This document shows positions 1-8,433 of a stretch of DNA of 64,000 bases, piece after piece. Position 1 is the stretch's first letter. Each line of letters opens with the position of its first letter. The notes under the pieces are model-generated. The model did no database searches. It was given only the letters and a program-made list of their open reading frames with translations, and was not told the origin of the DNA. Both the position numbers and the translations under genes were made by a program. Origin of the DNA: Lachnotalea sp. AF33-28 (GTDB lineage: Bacteria; Bacillota; Clostridia; Lachnospirales; Lachnospiraceae); the NCBI RefSeq assembly GCF_003477885.1, contig NZ_QUEE01000007.1, positions 1-64,000 on the forward strand, written 5' to 3'.

Positions 1-1
1 G

Positions 2-31
2 CTGAAGTGAAAAGTTTATTTCCACTTTGAA
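2..31 (+). repeat. Left terminal inverted repeat of the IS30-family element
   Basis: Begins CTGAAGTGAAAAGTTTATTT. It is the exact reverse complement of 1658-1687 over 30 bp. It lies distal to the transposase stop codon. Confidence 0.95.
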
Positions 32-270
32 AACGGTTGAAAAATAAGTGGCATTTACTCTTACAAAATAGGGGTAAATGTCATTTTTCTATTCCAATAA
101 GTAGAAATAAATGTTACACTTTATTCATCAGATGAAGCAGCCACCAGGATTTATGCGTATTTTAGGGCATACAAAAAGAGCGGACTTTAGTCGAACATTT
201 GTGCGGTGCAAGACTAAATTCCACTTGGAAATGGAATTATGTAATTCGTCCTGACAGCCATCTGTATTGT

Positions 271-1551
271 TTATTTTTTGAGAAGGTAAGGTCTTAACAC
301 GACCTTATCTTTCTCTATCTTATGGATTCCGAAAGTCTCAAGCTTTTCGTATAAATCATGGTACAAGAAGTCAGCAAGCTCAAGCGGGCTCTTGCCGCCC
401 AGTTTTTCCACAGGGGCGGAATTAACATGGCTGAGGACAAGGTTAAGCGCATCCTGGTCAACAAGCCCCAGAAACCGTAAATCAGTCCCTTTGGGCAGGA
501 TATATCTGAGCTCGATGTGCTTGTTTTCGAGGGTGCCTTTCTGCCCGGACTGCATGGGGTCACAATAAAAGACACGTGTGCGTCTGGTGCCATCAGGGCT
601 CATCTCCATGGCATCGGCTGCGGTGAACTCGGAGCCCCTGTCTGTCAAAAGAATGTGTACATATTTCCTGAACAGCCCCGTGCCAAGAACGGATTCCAGC
701 AGGTCAACGCCGTTTTTCATGGAATCAGCGGTTTTGGAAGCATGGAGGACAGCAAAGAGCACCCCGGCCTCCACGAACTTAAAGGTCTGTATGAACGGCC
801 CCTTCGCTTCATCATTATAGACGGTATCCATCTGGGTGACAAAAACGTCGGGGTTCTCTTCGCGGTATTGTCTGTAATCCTTATAAGTGCGTCCCTGAAG
901 GTATTTACGGTCAGCACGCTTTTTGTATTTCTGTGATTTCTTTTTAGGGATCTTCCTGGAGACCTGCCTGCGCAGGTCCAGGGCTGTGATGCCGGCTATC
1001 TCACGAAAGACACCACTCTCAATGTAATTGTAGAGCGTCTTTTCAGAGACATGCAGTTCCGGATGGGCGGCCAGTATCTGGAAAGGGGACAGCCCCTGCT
1101 TTAACAAAGGGGAGATGACCCCGGCCATTGCCTTTGCCTCCGAAACAGTGAGGTTGACCCCTTCCCGGGCATCGGTAAGTGTCAGCCTGTATTCGTGGTG
1201 TGCATCTTCAGGCCAATACTGATACTTGTCAAAACGGCATTTGGACCATTTGGAGCAGCCGTTACATGCGCCGGGGGTCCGGTCCCTCCTGGAGCACTTG
1301 AAAGGGACATACTCAGGGCAGTCCAAAGTACATTGCCTGCCGTATACACATTTGCGGTAATTGCAGCATTCCAGCGGCATTTTGCATTTATGTGTCAGTG
1401 AGCGGTGGAGGCGGATTTCCTTGCCGACGGTGGATTTATCTTTCCCTATGGTCTCAGCGATGGCGGTCTTGGAAGAACCATTGGTAATGCCGGCAAGAAT
1501 GATACGTCTTTCCTCTAATGTCAAATGGGAAAAAGAATTGGATTCACGCAT
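271..1551 (-). CDS. IS30-family transposase
   Basis: A 426-residue DDE transposase that cuts and joins the ends of the surrounding element. The N-terminus has a helix-turn-helix (HLTLEERR, then a SKTAIAETIGKDKSTVGKEI-type segment). A cysteine-rich stretch follows at about residues 56-105 (CC, C, C, C, CNGC, C), probably a zinc-binding DNA-recognition module. The catalytic triad is visible as D242 (TQMDT), D304 (LLTDRGSEF) and E342 (GTLENKH), the spacing usual for IS30. The frame is open upstream to 1662, but I chose the ATG at 1551 because GGAAAGGCAGG precedes it at good distance and the homologous region starts here (MRESNSFSHLT). The gene is intact. Confidence 0.94.
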   Translation of the reverse strand: MRESNSFSHLTLEERRIILAGITNGSSKTAIAETIGKDKSTVGKEIRLHRSLTHKCKMPLECCNYRKCVYGRQCTLDCPEYVPFKCSRRDRTPGACNGCSKWSKCRFDKYQYWPEDAHHEYRLTLTDAREGVNLTVSEAKAMAGVISPLLKQGLSPFQILAAHPELHVSEKTLYNYIESGVFREIAGITALDLRRQVSRKIPKKKSQKYKKRADRKYLQGRTYKDYRQYREENPDVFVTQMDTVYNDEAKGPFIQTFKFVEAGVLFAVLHASKTADSMKNGVDLLESVLGTGLFRKYVHILLTDRGSEFTAADAMEMSPDGTRRTRVFYCDPMQSGQKGTLENKHIELRYILPKGTDLRFLGLVDQDALNLVLSHVNSAPVEKLGGKSPLELADFLYHDLYEKLETFGIHKIEKDKVVLRPYLLKK

Positions 1552-1657
1552 AAAGATACCTGCCTTTCCAATGGCTGCCAGGTATCTAAAGTGTAATACT
1601 AAATGCCACATTGAGGGAAGTGGAAATAGGTGTAAGATTAAAATCCACTTTGCCCCC

Positions 1658-1687
1658 TTCAAAGTGGAAATAAACTTTTCACTTCAG
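1658..1687 (-). repeat. Right terminal inverted repeat of the IS30-family element
   Basis: Ends ...TAAACTTTTCACTTCAG, a perfect match to the reverse complement of 2-31. It lies upstream of the transposase start. Confidence 0.95.
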
Positions 1688-1724
1688 TAACAAAAAGTTT
1701 GAATAAAAAAAGTAAAAAAAGGGC

Positions 1725-1753
1725 TTGCAAAAGAGCTGGAATTATGCTAATAT
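1725..1753 (+). promoter_or_regulatory. Sigma-A promoter of the tRNA operon
   Basis: TTGCAA, a 17-bp spacer, then TAATAT, with TGC directly before the -10 box (extended -10). It lies about 60 bp before the first tRNA, and no other promoter is obvious in the 124 bp after the IS end. It probably drives all six tRNAs. Confidence 0.75.
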
Positions 1754-1811
1754 ATTCTACGGTCGCTTAAGACAGCGGCCGTAGATTGACAGGAGCCCGG
1801 CTCCGAAATAT

Positions 1812-1883
1812 GGCTCCATGGTCAAGCGGTTAAGACATCGCCCTTTCACGGCGGTAACGGGGGTTCGATTCCCCCTGGAGTCA
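1812..1883 (+). tRNA. tRNA-Glu (UUC)
   Basis: Cloverleaf with acceptor GGCTCCA pairing TGGAGTC (one G-T), anticodon loop CTTTCAC and T-arm GGGGGTTCGATTCCCCC. Discriminator base A. The 3' CCA is not encoded. First gene of a six-tRNA run. Confidence 0.96.
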
Positions 1884-1894
1884 CTATGTAATAT

Positions 1895-1968
1895 GGACCT
1901 TTAGCTCAGTTGGTTAGAGCAACCGGCTCATAACCGGTCGGTCCTGGGTTCGAGTCCCCGAAGGTCCA
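1895..1968 (+). tRNA. tRNA with CAU anticodon (Met, or Ile2 read through lysidine)
   Basis: Acceptor GGACCTT pairs AAGGTCC; anticodon loop is CTCATAA. CAU may be elongator Met or, after lysidine modification, Ile2 reading AUA. The body looks like elongator/Ile2 types rather than initiator (position 1 pairs). The choice cannot be made by eye. CCA is not encoded. Confidence 0.93.
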
Positions 1969-2006
1969 CTAACCTTACTAAAGGTAAAGATTACATAACA
2001 GCATAT

Positions 2007-2080
2007 GGCCCAGTGGCTCAGTTGGTTAGAGCGCCGCCCTGTCACGGCGGAGGTCGACGGTTCGAGTCCGTTCTGGGTCG
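2007..2080 (+). tRNA. tRNA-Asp (GUC)
   Basis: Acceptor GGCCCAG pairs CTGGGTC (one G-T); anticodon loop CTGTCAC; T-loop TTCGAGT. Discriminator G. CCA is not encoded. Confidence 0.95.
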
Positions 2081-2087
2081 TTTTGTT

Positions 2088-2160
2088 GGGGTCTTAGCTC
2101 AGCTGGGAGAGCATCTGCCTTACAAGCAGAGGGTCATAGGTTCGAGCCCTATAGGCCCCA
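2088..2160 (+). tRNA. tRNA-Val (UAC)
   Basis: Acceptor GGGGTCT pairs AGGCCCC (one T-G); anticodon loop CTTACAA. Only 7 bp separate it from the preceding tRNA. Discriminator A; CCA is not encoded. Confidence 0.95.
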
Positions 2161-2179
2161 TTGCACACAGTGCAAAATT

Positions 2180-2265
2180 GCCGGCGTGGCGGAACTGGCA
2201 GACGCACAGGACTTAAAATCCTGCGGGACTAATCTCCCGTACCGGTTCGATTCCGGTCGCCGGCA
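2180..2265 (+). tRNA. tRNA-Leu (UAA)
   Basis: An 86-nt class II tRNA with a long variable arm (CGGGACTAATCTCCCG). Acceptor GCCGGCG pairs CGCCGGC; anticodon loop CTTAAAA. CCA is not encoded. Confidence 0.96.
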
Positions 2266-2328
2266 TTGTATGAAATACGGACGGTGAACATCCGTTGTTT
2301 CGTACTCCGAATTATTTATTATATATAT

Positions 2329-2402
<74 letters not shown>

Positions 2403-2416
2403 TTAAAGCAAAAAGG

Positions 2417-2457
2417 ATGCTGCAAAGCCGGTGAATGGCTTTGCAGCATTTTTTTTT
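2417..2457 (+). terminator. Rho-independent terminator of the tRNA operon
   Basis: A 13-bp perfect stem (ATGCTGCAAAGCC / GGCTTTGCAGCAT) with a 7-nt loop and nine T residues. It ends the tRNA transcript and separates it from the convergent MFS gene. Confidence 0.93.
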
Positions 2458-2473
2458 CGATCATTCGGTTTAT

Positions 2474-3895
2474 TTATAATTCACCATCGGCTGTATTATC
2501 CTCCGCATCTATTTTCTGTACCACCAGCTTGATATACAAAAAGGTCAGAGCGGTCATTGTAAAGCCGAGCACATTTAATACCTGCTGTGCGTAAAGGCTG
2601 TGGCCGAACAGCACCAGCGGGTTATTCTGGAAATAATCCAGCAGCCTGCCGCCCAGCGCACATACCGCAAAGCCGTACAGGCCGCCCAGAGAGGAGACCA
2701 GCGTGAGCTGTATCATGCGGCGTTCACGGTTAATGAGATCAAGCTGTATGCCGAAGAGGCCGATTCCGATAAACGAATAGGCTACGGCGCCCACCGGGCT
2801 TAGTATGACCGTCATGATATAAGCATTGCCGGGAACCGTGAAAGCAAGGAGAAGATACTGTATGCCGAGCGTCAGTATAAAGTATTTTAACACGCGTGCC
2901 ATGCCGTAATAGTCCCCGTATCTGCCGATCTTTGGCGTGATGTAGATACGCAGCAGATTGCTTATAAAGCCGATCACCATGAGGAACGTATAGGACAGGT
3001 TCAGTTCCTTGATCTGATAACTGGCGTTAAACTGGGCGCTGATATAGGCGCAGTTCATCCACATAATATTCAGGAAGAATACAGCCCTGAATTTCGGTGA
3101 GAGCAGCGCTGCCTTCAATTCGGCCGGCAGGCTTATATGCCTGCCGGAATTTTGTTCCGCATTGTTTTTCTTAGCCAGATGTCCATGCATCTCCCGTCCC
3201 AAGGCGTCCGTATCCGCCAGCCGGGGCTCCTTCATGCAGCTGAAGGCGGTGGTGCTGATCACAACCAGCAAAAATATGATGATGCCGATGATGATAAAGG
3301 CAATGATGATATTTCTGCTTTTAAAGAAGTCCAGGATTCCGCCGGCAATCAACAGGGCTACGGATACCGAGAGAACCACGGAAGAATCCTTGATTGACAG
3401 ATAACGTCCGCGCAGTTTGGCCGGCACCAGACTGGCGATCCAGTCAGAAGCCGCCGGCCCTCCGATCTGTGCACAGACCTGGGCAGTCAGAAAACAGCCG
3501 ATGAGCAGCCACATTTTCTGCGCGTCGGTTATGGGCAGGAGAGGGATAAAAAAGATGAAGGACAGCAGTATTCGCGCGGATGCGGTAAAGCATACCAGAA
3601 GCTTATACTTTTTGAGACGATTTGTAAGCCCCATGGTCAGAAGCTGAGATACTGCGGCAAGGCTGGCCAGGGAGATGATAACGCCGATATTAGCATCGGA
3701 GACGCCGATATTTGTCATCAGAGATGCAAAAATCGTGCCCGCAGTCAGGTTACCGATTGTCTGTACAGCGGAGTCGCCGATTGTGTAACAGACGCGGCTT
3801 TTTTTCAGGTCCGCCTTGCTTTCCGGCAGCGCCATGAAATAGATACGGCGCAGCCTCCCCAGAAAATACTTTCCTAACAATCTAATATCGGCCAT
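2474..3895 (-). CDS. Major facilitator superfamily transporter
   Basis: About 473 residues with some twelve hydrophobic segments in two halves around a polar central loop, as in MFS permeases. The substrate cannot be told; no family-specific signature is recognised. The frame continues upstream to 4015, but the ATG at 3895 has GGGGG eight bases before it, while the extra N-terminal residues upstream look unlike a transporter. The gene is monocistronic, convergent with the tRNA operon, and lies behind the O-acylation cluster on the same strand, with 124 bp between. A link to that cluster is possible but unsupported. Confidence 0.82.
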   Translation of the reverse strand: MADIRLLGKYFLGRLRRIYFMALPESKADLKKSRVCYTIGDSAVQTIGNLTAGTIFASLMTNIGVSDANIGVIISLASLAAVSQLLTMGLTNRLKKYKLLVCFTASARILLSFIFFIPLLPITDAQKMWLLIGCFLTAQVCAQIGGPAASDWIASLVPAKLRGRYLSIKDSSVVLSVSVALLIAGGILDFFKSRNIIIAFIIIGIIIFLLVVISTTAFSCMKEPRLADTDALGREMHGHLAKKNNAEQNSGRHISLPAELKAALLSPKFRAVFFLNIMWMNCAYISAQFNASYQIKELNLSYTFLMVIGFISNLLRIYITPKIGRYGDYYGMARVLKYFILTLGIQYLLLAFTVPGNAYIMTVILSPVGAVAYSFIGIGLFGIQLDLINRERRMIQLTLVSSLGGLYGFAVCALGGRLLDYFQNNPLVLFGHSLYAQQVLNVLGFTMTALTFLYIKLVVQKIDAEDNTADGEL

Positions 3896-4019
3896 TGCCA
3901 TATCCCCCGCGAATATCGTTTCTATCGCGATTCTATCACAAAGCCGGCCATTGTAAATGTACTTTCTTGTTATGAAGATGTGGTAAATTGACGTGAAAAA
4001 AAGAACCAGTTTCAAACAA

Positions 4020-5174
4020 TTATTGAAACCGGTTCAGCACATCATGGAGGGAATTATCCTCAAAGAAAGTGTTGGCATTATACAGAAAAAGCACATCGCT
4101 GATCTGTTTTTCGCCGATCAGCTCCTCTATGTCTCCATAATAATAACGTGGGTCCACCATAACGATTTCACGGTAATAGGGAGTCAGAAAAGGTACGAAG
4201 CAGTTGGCGTAGGAATCTTTAATCAGGAGCAGCCGTCTTTCATTTGCGGATTCTGTGCGTATATCCACGAGAGGATAATTGCCTCCCAGAAAGACGGCAT
4301 ATTTATCCTTTTCGTCCAGTTTGCTGCTGACATAGAGGGAAGCAGATTTCTTCTGCTCCTCCACATAATGTACCACCAGTTTTTCCGCCTCCTGGGGCAG
4401 ATAGACGGAGATGGTATCCTTCTGACCGTAATAGCCGCTCCTGCTTGCCAGAGTGCCTTTAAAATCTTCTGTAACCGGATAAAATTGATTCTTATTATCC
4501 TCCGGGCTGATGCCAAGGGTTCCTGCGGCGGCGCTGAAGGCATAAAAAGCGCCCAGCGTAGTCCAGTGATGGTCGGTGCGGTAATAAAGCTCTTCCTCCC
4601 GATGAGAATAGAGGGCCGGATAGACGTCGATCATGGTCAGATCCGTTTCCAGTGAGGCATACAGCTTATCAAGCATTTCCTTTTGATCCGGAACCGGTGC
4701 GAAAGACGGCAGCTTATCGGTGAGGACGGCAGCGGCATCCGGCACCACAATCATGGATATGTTCAGGCTCGGATGGACCCTTGCAAAGGATTGGATGGCC
4801 TTTACGTTCTGCGGATAATGTCTGGAATCCGGATAGGCGCAGGCCTCCAGCAGATATCCGTCTTTCCCCAGATAGACGCCGTTGGACTCCCGCTTGCCCA
4901 GGATTAGATCGGCAGTGGTCTTAACTTTCACCCAGAGATCCCTGAATGCAAACTGGTCCGTCTGATATTTTTCAAATTTAGTCATAAACCGTCCGCTTAA
5001 AACCGATTCGGCGGTCGGCACAGGCCTTTGCTCCAGCATACGGTTTTCGGTTTCTGAAAAGGCCCGGTCTTTGTGCAGGGCATTGAATGCCAGCAGCAGT
5101 CCCAGGGATGCCAGAAAAAGGATACCCAGCAAAGCGCAGCTTTTCAACATATTTTTCTTGGATTTTTTCGTCAT
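4020..5174 (-). CDS. DHHW-family protein, AlgJ/AlgX-like partner of an MBOAT O-acyltransferase
   Basis: A 384-residue protein with an N-terminal membrane anchor (about residues 10-30) and an extracytoplasmic SGNH-like domain. The defining DHHW motif is D201-H202-H203-W204 (YRTDHHWTTLGAF). A GKDGYLLE segment near residue 103 is usual in this family. Alginate-type homologues take acyl groups passed across the membrane by an MBOAT protein and load them onto an extracellular polymer. The MBOAT gene lies immediately upstream (21 bp). The ATG follows ACAGGAGC. It is the last gene of a four-gene operon. The polymer is unknown. Confidence 0.88.
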   Translation of the reverse strand: MTKKSKKNMLKSCALLGILFLASLGLLLAFNALHKDRAFSETENRMLEQRPVPTAESVLSGRFMTKFEKYQTDQFAFRDLWVKVKTTADLILGKRESNGVYLGKDGYLLEACAYPDSRHYPQNVKAIQSFARVHPSLNISMIVVPDAAAVLTDKLPSFAPVPDQKEMLDKLYASLETDLTMIDVYPALYSHREEELYYRTDHHWTTLGAFYAFSAAAGTLGISPEDNKNQFYPVTEDFKGTLASRSGYYGQKDTISVYLPQEAEKLVVHYVEEQKKSASLYVSSKLDEKDKYAVFLGGNYPLVDIRTESANERRLLLIKDSYANCFVPFLTPYYREIVMVDPRYYYGDIEELIGEKQISDVLFLYNANTFFEDNSLHDVLNRFQ

Positions 5175-5195
5175 TCTATTGCTCCTGTCGCGTTC

Positions 5196-6596
5196 CTAAA
5201 AGCGGAAATAGAGGAACGGATTGTAGGTATCGTTAATCAGATAAGCCACCGATAAAAAGAATAAAACGGTATGCAGGGCGGAATACAGAAAGATCTGCCG
5301 TTTCTTTACCGTGTTCGCGGCTCTCATCCAGATGTTATAAAAAAACGGTGTGCATGCCAGCGCGGCAGCGGCGAGCAGGATCAGGCCGGTATAAAGATAG
5401 TATATGCCGACGTTGTCGAACAGTGGGCCGCCGTTCATATGAAACAGCGTGCCCAGGTAAGTGGCCGCGCTTCCCAGATCGCTGCAAAAGAAAAATACCC
5501 AGCCGATCATGACGATCAGCATGGTATAGAGAACACGCAGCAGGTGCGGCAGTTTCTCCAGCACACTTTTCAGCACGTATTTTTCAATGACCAGGAAAAT
5601 GCCATAATACAGGCCCCACAGTACGAAATTCCAGCTGGCGCCGTGCCAGAGACCGGTCAGCATCCAGACGATCAGGATATTGCGGATATGCCTGGCCGCC
5701 CCGCCCCGATTGCCTCCCAGCGGAATGTAAATATATTCGCGGAACCAGGCCCCTAAAGAAATATGCCATCTGCGCCAGAAATCAGTGACGCTGCCCGCAC
5801 AGTAGGGATGGTCAAAGTTGGGCTTAAAATCGAACCCGAACATTTTGCCCAGGCCGATGGCCATATCCGAATATCCGCTGAAATCAAAGTAGATCTGGAA
5901 AGTATAGCAGAGCACACCCACCCAGGCCGACAGCGTGGACATCTGCGGCAGCGCCTGAACGGTCTGAAACACACTGCCTAAGTTGTTGGCAAGCAGCACC
6001 TTTTTGGTCAGTCCCCAGATGAAATACTGCGCCCCCTGTCCGAATTTGGCGAGAGAGTGAGTCCTGTTTTTCAGCTGCTGGGCCACATCGCTGTACTGCA
6101 CGATCGGGCCGGCCACAAGCTGCGGGAACATGGATACATAGAGCCCAAAAGACAGAATGTTTTTCTGAACCGGCACTTTCTTACGGTAGACATCCACCAG
6201 ATAAGAAAGTGTCTGAAAGGTGTAGAAGGAGAGTCCGATAGGCAGCGCCAGAGAAAGCTTCGGCAGATTCACGGGTAAAACCAGATTCAGGTTATCCGCA
6301 AGAAACCCGTAGTATTTAAAAAAGCCCAGCAAAAATAAATTGACCACTACAGCCGTAAGCAGGCTGAAGCGTGCTTTTGCGGGCTTGTCTGATTTTCTGT
6401 GTATATCAATTCCCATCACATAATTAAATACAATGCTGTATATCATAAGCAGAACATAGACCGGCTCGCCCCATGCGTAAAAGAACAGGCTGAAAATCAG
6501 CAGAACGATGTTTTTGAAACGGGCCGGCGCCAGATAATATAAAAGCAGCACAGCCGGAAGAAAGGTAAAGATGAATAAAATACTGCTGAAAACCAT
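5196..6596 (-). CDS. MBOAT-family O-acyltransferase (AlgI/DltB-like)
   Basis: 466 residues, polytopic, similar in layout to AlgI, PatA and DltB, which move acyl groups from a cytoplasmic donor to the outside. Visible motifs are FWRRWHISL (H278) followed by IPLGGNRGG, and the catalytic histidine H318 in TGLWHGASWNF. The ATG follows GGAGGATACTT. It lies between the DUF4358 gene and the DHHW gene in one operon, the arrangement expected for O-acetylation of an exopolysaccharide or wall polymer. No D-alanylation genes (dltA/dltC) are nearby, so acetyl rather than D-alanyl transfer is more likely. Confidence 0.93.
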   Translation of the reverse strand: MVFSSILFIFTFLPAVLLLYYLAPARFKNIVLLIFSLFFYAWGEPVYVLLMIYSIVFNYVMGIDIHRKSDKPAKARFSLLTAVVVNLFLLGFFKYYGFLADNLNLVLPVNLPKLSLALPIGLSFYTFQTLSYLVDVYRKKVPVQKNILSFGLYVSMFPQLVAGPIVQYSDVAQQLKNRTHSLAKFGQGAQYFIWGLTKKVLLANNLGSVFQTVQALPQMSTLSAWVGVLCYTFQIYFDFSGYSDMAIGLGKMFGFDFKPNFDHPYCAGSVTDFWRRWHISLGAWFREYIYIPLGGNRGGAARHIRNILIVWMLTGLWHGASWNFVLWGLYYGIFLVIEKYVLKSVLEKLPHLLRVLYTMLIVMIGWVFFFCSDLGSAATYLGTLFHMNGGPLFDNVGIYYLYTGLILLAAAALACTPFFYNIWMRAANTVKKRQIFLYSALHTVLFFLSVAYLINDTYNPFLYFRF

Positions 6597-6620
6597 AAGT
6601 ATCCTCCAAGTCAGATCAGG

Positions 6621-7100
6621 TCAGGGTGTCTTCAGTCCTTTTATAAACGCCCTGCTGTAAGTCTCCGCTTCCGGAGAAATCACAAACAGCAGATAATTTC
6701 CCCGGACGGTCAATATGTGATCGCGGATCAGCTTCGTCTGTTCCGCGCCATAGCCTTCAAAGTTAGCCAGCTGGCTGTCTATGCGTTTGGATATGCTCTG
6801 CTCCGCCGCATCGGCGAGCTGAGGGGATTTCACCTCAAGCAGCAGCAATTCGTCCACATCCATGCTTTCGATGGAAGTATAGAGCACAAAACCTGCCAGG
6901 TCCTCGGAATTTATGCCGTAGAGCCTTTTTAAAGCGCGGCTGTCCGCCTGCTTCAGGGTATCTGTATCGATGCCGGCGCATACGGCATCTGCCAGGTCAT
7001 CAAAATTAACCTGTACGCGCGCTCTTTTTATAAATCCCATGATCATCACTGCCAGCAGCACAAGGAGCAGCAGTTTCAGCATTCTAATCAGTCGGTCCAT
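6621..7100 (-). CDS. DUF4358-type anchored extracytoplasmic protein
   Basis: 159 residues: a short basic N-terminus, one transmembrane segment (about residues 8-21), then a soluble domain ending in an RGNYLLFVIS-like strand. The layout resembles DUF4358 proteins, often found beside MBOAT/DHHW genes in Lachnospiraceae; its role is unknown. I chose the ATG at 7100, which overlaps the end of the upstream SGNH gene by 17 bp and follows GGAGAGGAGCGGGG, so the two are probably translationally coupled. The longer frame starting at 7172 lies inside the neighbour's coding sequence and is less likely. Confidence 0.75.
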   Translation of the reverse strand: MDRLIRMLKLLLLVLLAVMIMGFIKRARVQVNFDDLADAVCAGIDTDTLKQADSRALKRLYGINSEDLAGFVLYTSIESMDVDELLLLEVKSPQLADAAEQSISKRIDSQLANFEGYGAEQTKLIRDHILTVRGNYLLFVISPEAETYSRAFIKGLKTP

Positions 7101-8052
7101 CCCCGCTCCTCTCCAGACCTGCAGTTTCCGCCATATGCTCCAGCCACAGATGATAATATGGCTTCTTGACATGTATGCCGTCTTTTTGATAAATATTTTC
7201 CAGGCCGTCCAAAAGTCCGGCGTTGTCGATATAAGTCAGCCCCAGTTCATTGCACATATCCTGAAGCTCCTGATTAAAAGCGTCCACATTGCCGTAAACC
7301 GGTTTTTTGTCGATGGCCTTCTGCTGGATGGGAAGTATGCAGTTGATGTAAATCGGTACATCGGGAAGCGCGTCCCGCAGTTCCTGAATCCGCGCCTCGT
7401 AGGCTTTTTTATAGCGGCCGCCGTCTCCGCGGTAATATTCCAGATCGTTCATGCCGATGGCGATGAACACCGCTTTGGGGGAGAGGGTGATTGCGGTCTG
7501 TATTTCATCGGAGGCCGCCCCGGCGGTCATTCCCTTTTTAGCGATTACAATCTCTTTGTCCAGGATTTCATAGTCCAGAAGGCCTTCGGTGATGGAATCG
7601 CCCATGATGACGGTGCCGGTAAAGAGGGCCTTCATCTCGCGGTCCACCCTGGATGCGGCTGTTTCTGTGGGCTGCGATTCCCCGGCGTCTTCACGGTTTT
7701 CTGCTGGGGCTGTTTCTCCGGGTAACGGTGCATGATCCGCAGGGGCTGTCTGTCCGGGATCCTGTCCGCTTTCCGGCGGGACTGCCGTCTCCGGTGTCCG
7801 GCTGCCGTCAGAGGATTCGGCCTGTTTGGGTGCCTCAGTGCCGGAAGAGGCTTCTGTCTCCTGTGCCTCCATGGCCAGAATCTCTTTTTCTATGGCCGCA
7901 GGATCCGATTGTTCCAGAGCGGCGATTTTTTCAATGCCTTGTATGGTCTGCTGCGCCTGAATGGAGGAAGGAGTTCCCGGAATAGCCATATATCCCAGAA
8001 GAAGGGCTGCTGCTGTCAGGGATAAACAATATACTTTTTTCTTATGTCTCAT
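7084..8052 (-). CDS. Secreted SGNH/GDSL hydrolase with a long linker
   Basis: 322 residues. An N-terminal signal/anchor (residues 8-25) is followed by a low-complexity linker rich in E, P, T and S (about 60-140), then an SGNH domain: block I G151-D152-S153, block III N202 (IGMND), and D291/H294 (KDGIH). It probably removes or transfers ester groups outside the cell. It is the first gene of the operon SGNH - DUF4358 - MBOAT - DHHW. The ATG follows GGGAGGCGGAC. With the MBOAT protein it may balance polymer acylation and deacylation, by analogy with AlgI/AlgJ/AlgX and PatA/PatB systems. Confidence 0.86.
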   Translation of the reverse strand: MRHKKKVYCLSLTAAALLLGYMAIPGTPSSIQAQQTIQGIEKIAALEQSDPAAIEKEILAMEAQETEASSGTEAPKQAESSDGSRTPETAVPPESGQDPGQTAPADHAPLPGETAPAENREDAGESQPTETAASRVDREMKALFTGTVIMGDSITEGLLDYEILDKEIVIAKKGMTAGAASDEIQTAITLSPKAVFIAIGMNDLEYYRGDGGRYKKAYEARIQELRDALPDVPIYINCILPIQQKAIDKKPVYGNVDAFNQELQDMCNELGLTYIDNAGLLDGLENIYQKDGIHVKKPYYHLWLEHMAETAGLERSGDGPTD

Positions 8053-8164
8053 GTCCGCCTCCCAAGATAGAATTAACGATCTATTAGATTAGACTCAGAG
8101 AGGAAAATAAAAGTTGCAGGTAAATTTTACAATTTCATTAACCTTTTTCTGCTGCGATAATACT

Positions 8165-8192
8165 ATTATACTTGACGGAATTTTAAATACAA
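8165..8192 (-). promoter_or_regulatory. Candidate promoter of the O-acylation operon
   Basis: On the minus strand TTGTAT, 16 bp, then TATAAT, about 110 bp before the SGNH start codon. The match is good but the leader is rather long. Confidence 0.5.
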
Positions 8193-8357
8193 CGGCGTCC
8201 GCAGAAATGTAAGGATTGTAATCAGGATGTTAAAAAAACGTAATAATAAATAAGAAAATAAAGGAAACTTATCGGGGTATCTCCATCGTCTAACTGACTC
8301 TGTATGAGACAAGCACGGATCTGGTCGCAGTGAAAGTGGTAAAAAGTGAATGAATAA

Positions 8358-8403
8358 AAAATGACGAACATCTCGGCCGGCCGACCGGGATGTTCGTCAT
8401 TTT
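8358..8403. terminator. Bidirectional terminator-like hairpin
   Basis: Perfect 17-bp arms (AAAATGACGAACATCTC and its complement) around a GC-rich 12-nt centre, with A-runs on one side and T-runs on the other. It is placed to end the XRE regulator transcript on the minus strand. Confidence 0.8.
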
Positions 8404-8433
8404 GGAACGGGATTCTGTTTCGTGGTGCGGATT

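Larger units (their letters stand above)
2..1687 (-). mobile_element. Complete IS30-family insertion sequence
   Basis: The two ends (2-31 and 1658-1687) are perfect 30-bp inverted repeats and enclose one transposase gene on the minus strand. Non-coding flanks of about 240 bp (left) and 105 bp (right) carry extra degenerate copies of the tip motif (AAGTGGAAATA-like), probably sub-terminal transposase sites. The right tip lies 37 bp before the -35 box of the tRNA operon. The target duplication cannot be checked because only one base precedes the left tip. Perfect repeats and an intact gene suggest a recent, possibly active insertion. Confidence 0.93.
8053..8433. other. Intergenic region between the O-acylation operon and the XRE regulator
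   Basis: 381 bp without a credible gene. It holds the operon promoter (8165-8192, minus strand) and a strong symmetrical hairpin (8358-8403) that ends the regulator transcript. The rest is A+T rich, with no repeat I can see. Confidence 0.6.

Noticed and set aside
517..936. Plus-strand open frame of 139 codons inside the IS30 transposase
   Set aside because: It is the antisense shadow of the transposase, which has catalytic motifs and a ribosome site; the plus frame shows neither.
3993..4655. 220-codon plus-strand frame over the DHHW gene
   Set aside because: It overlaps a gene with a clear DHHW motif and good start; no domain or ribosome site supports the plus frame.
5196..6596. DltB of a D-alanylation operon
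   Set aside because: No dltA, dltC or dltD gene is adjacent; the DHHW/SGNH partners fit O-acetylation better.
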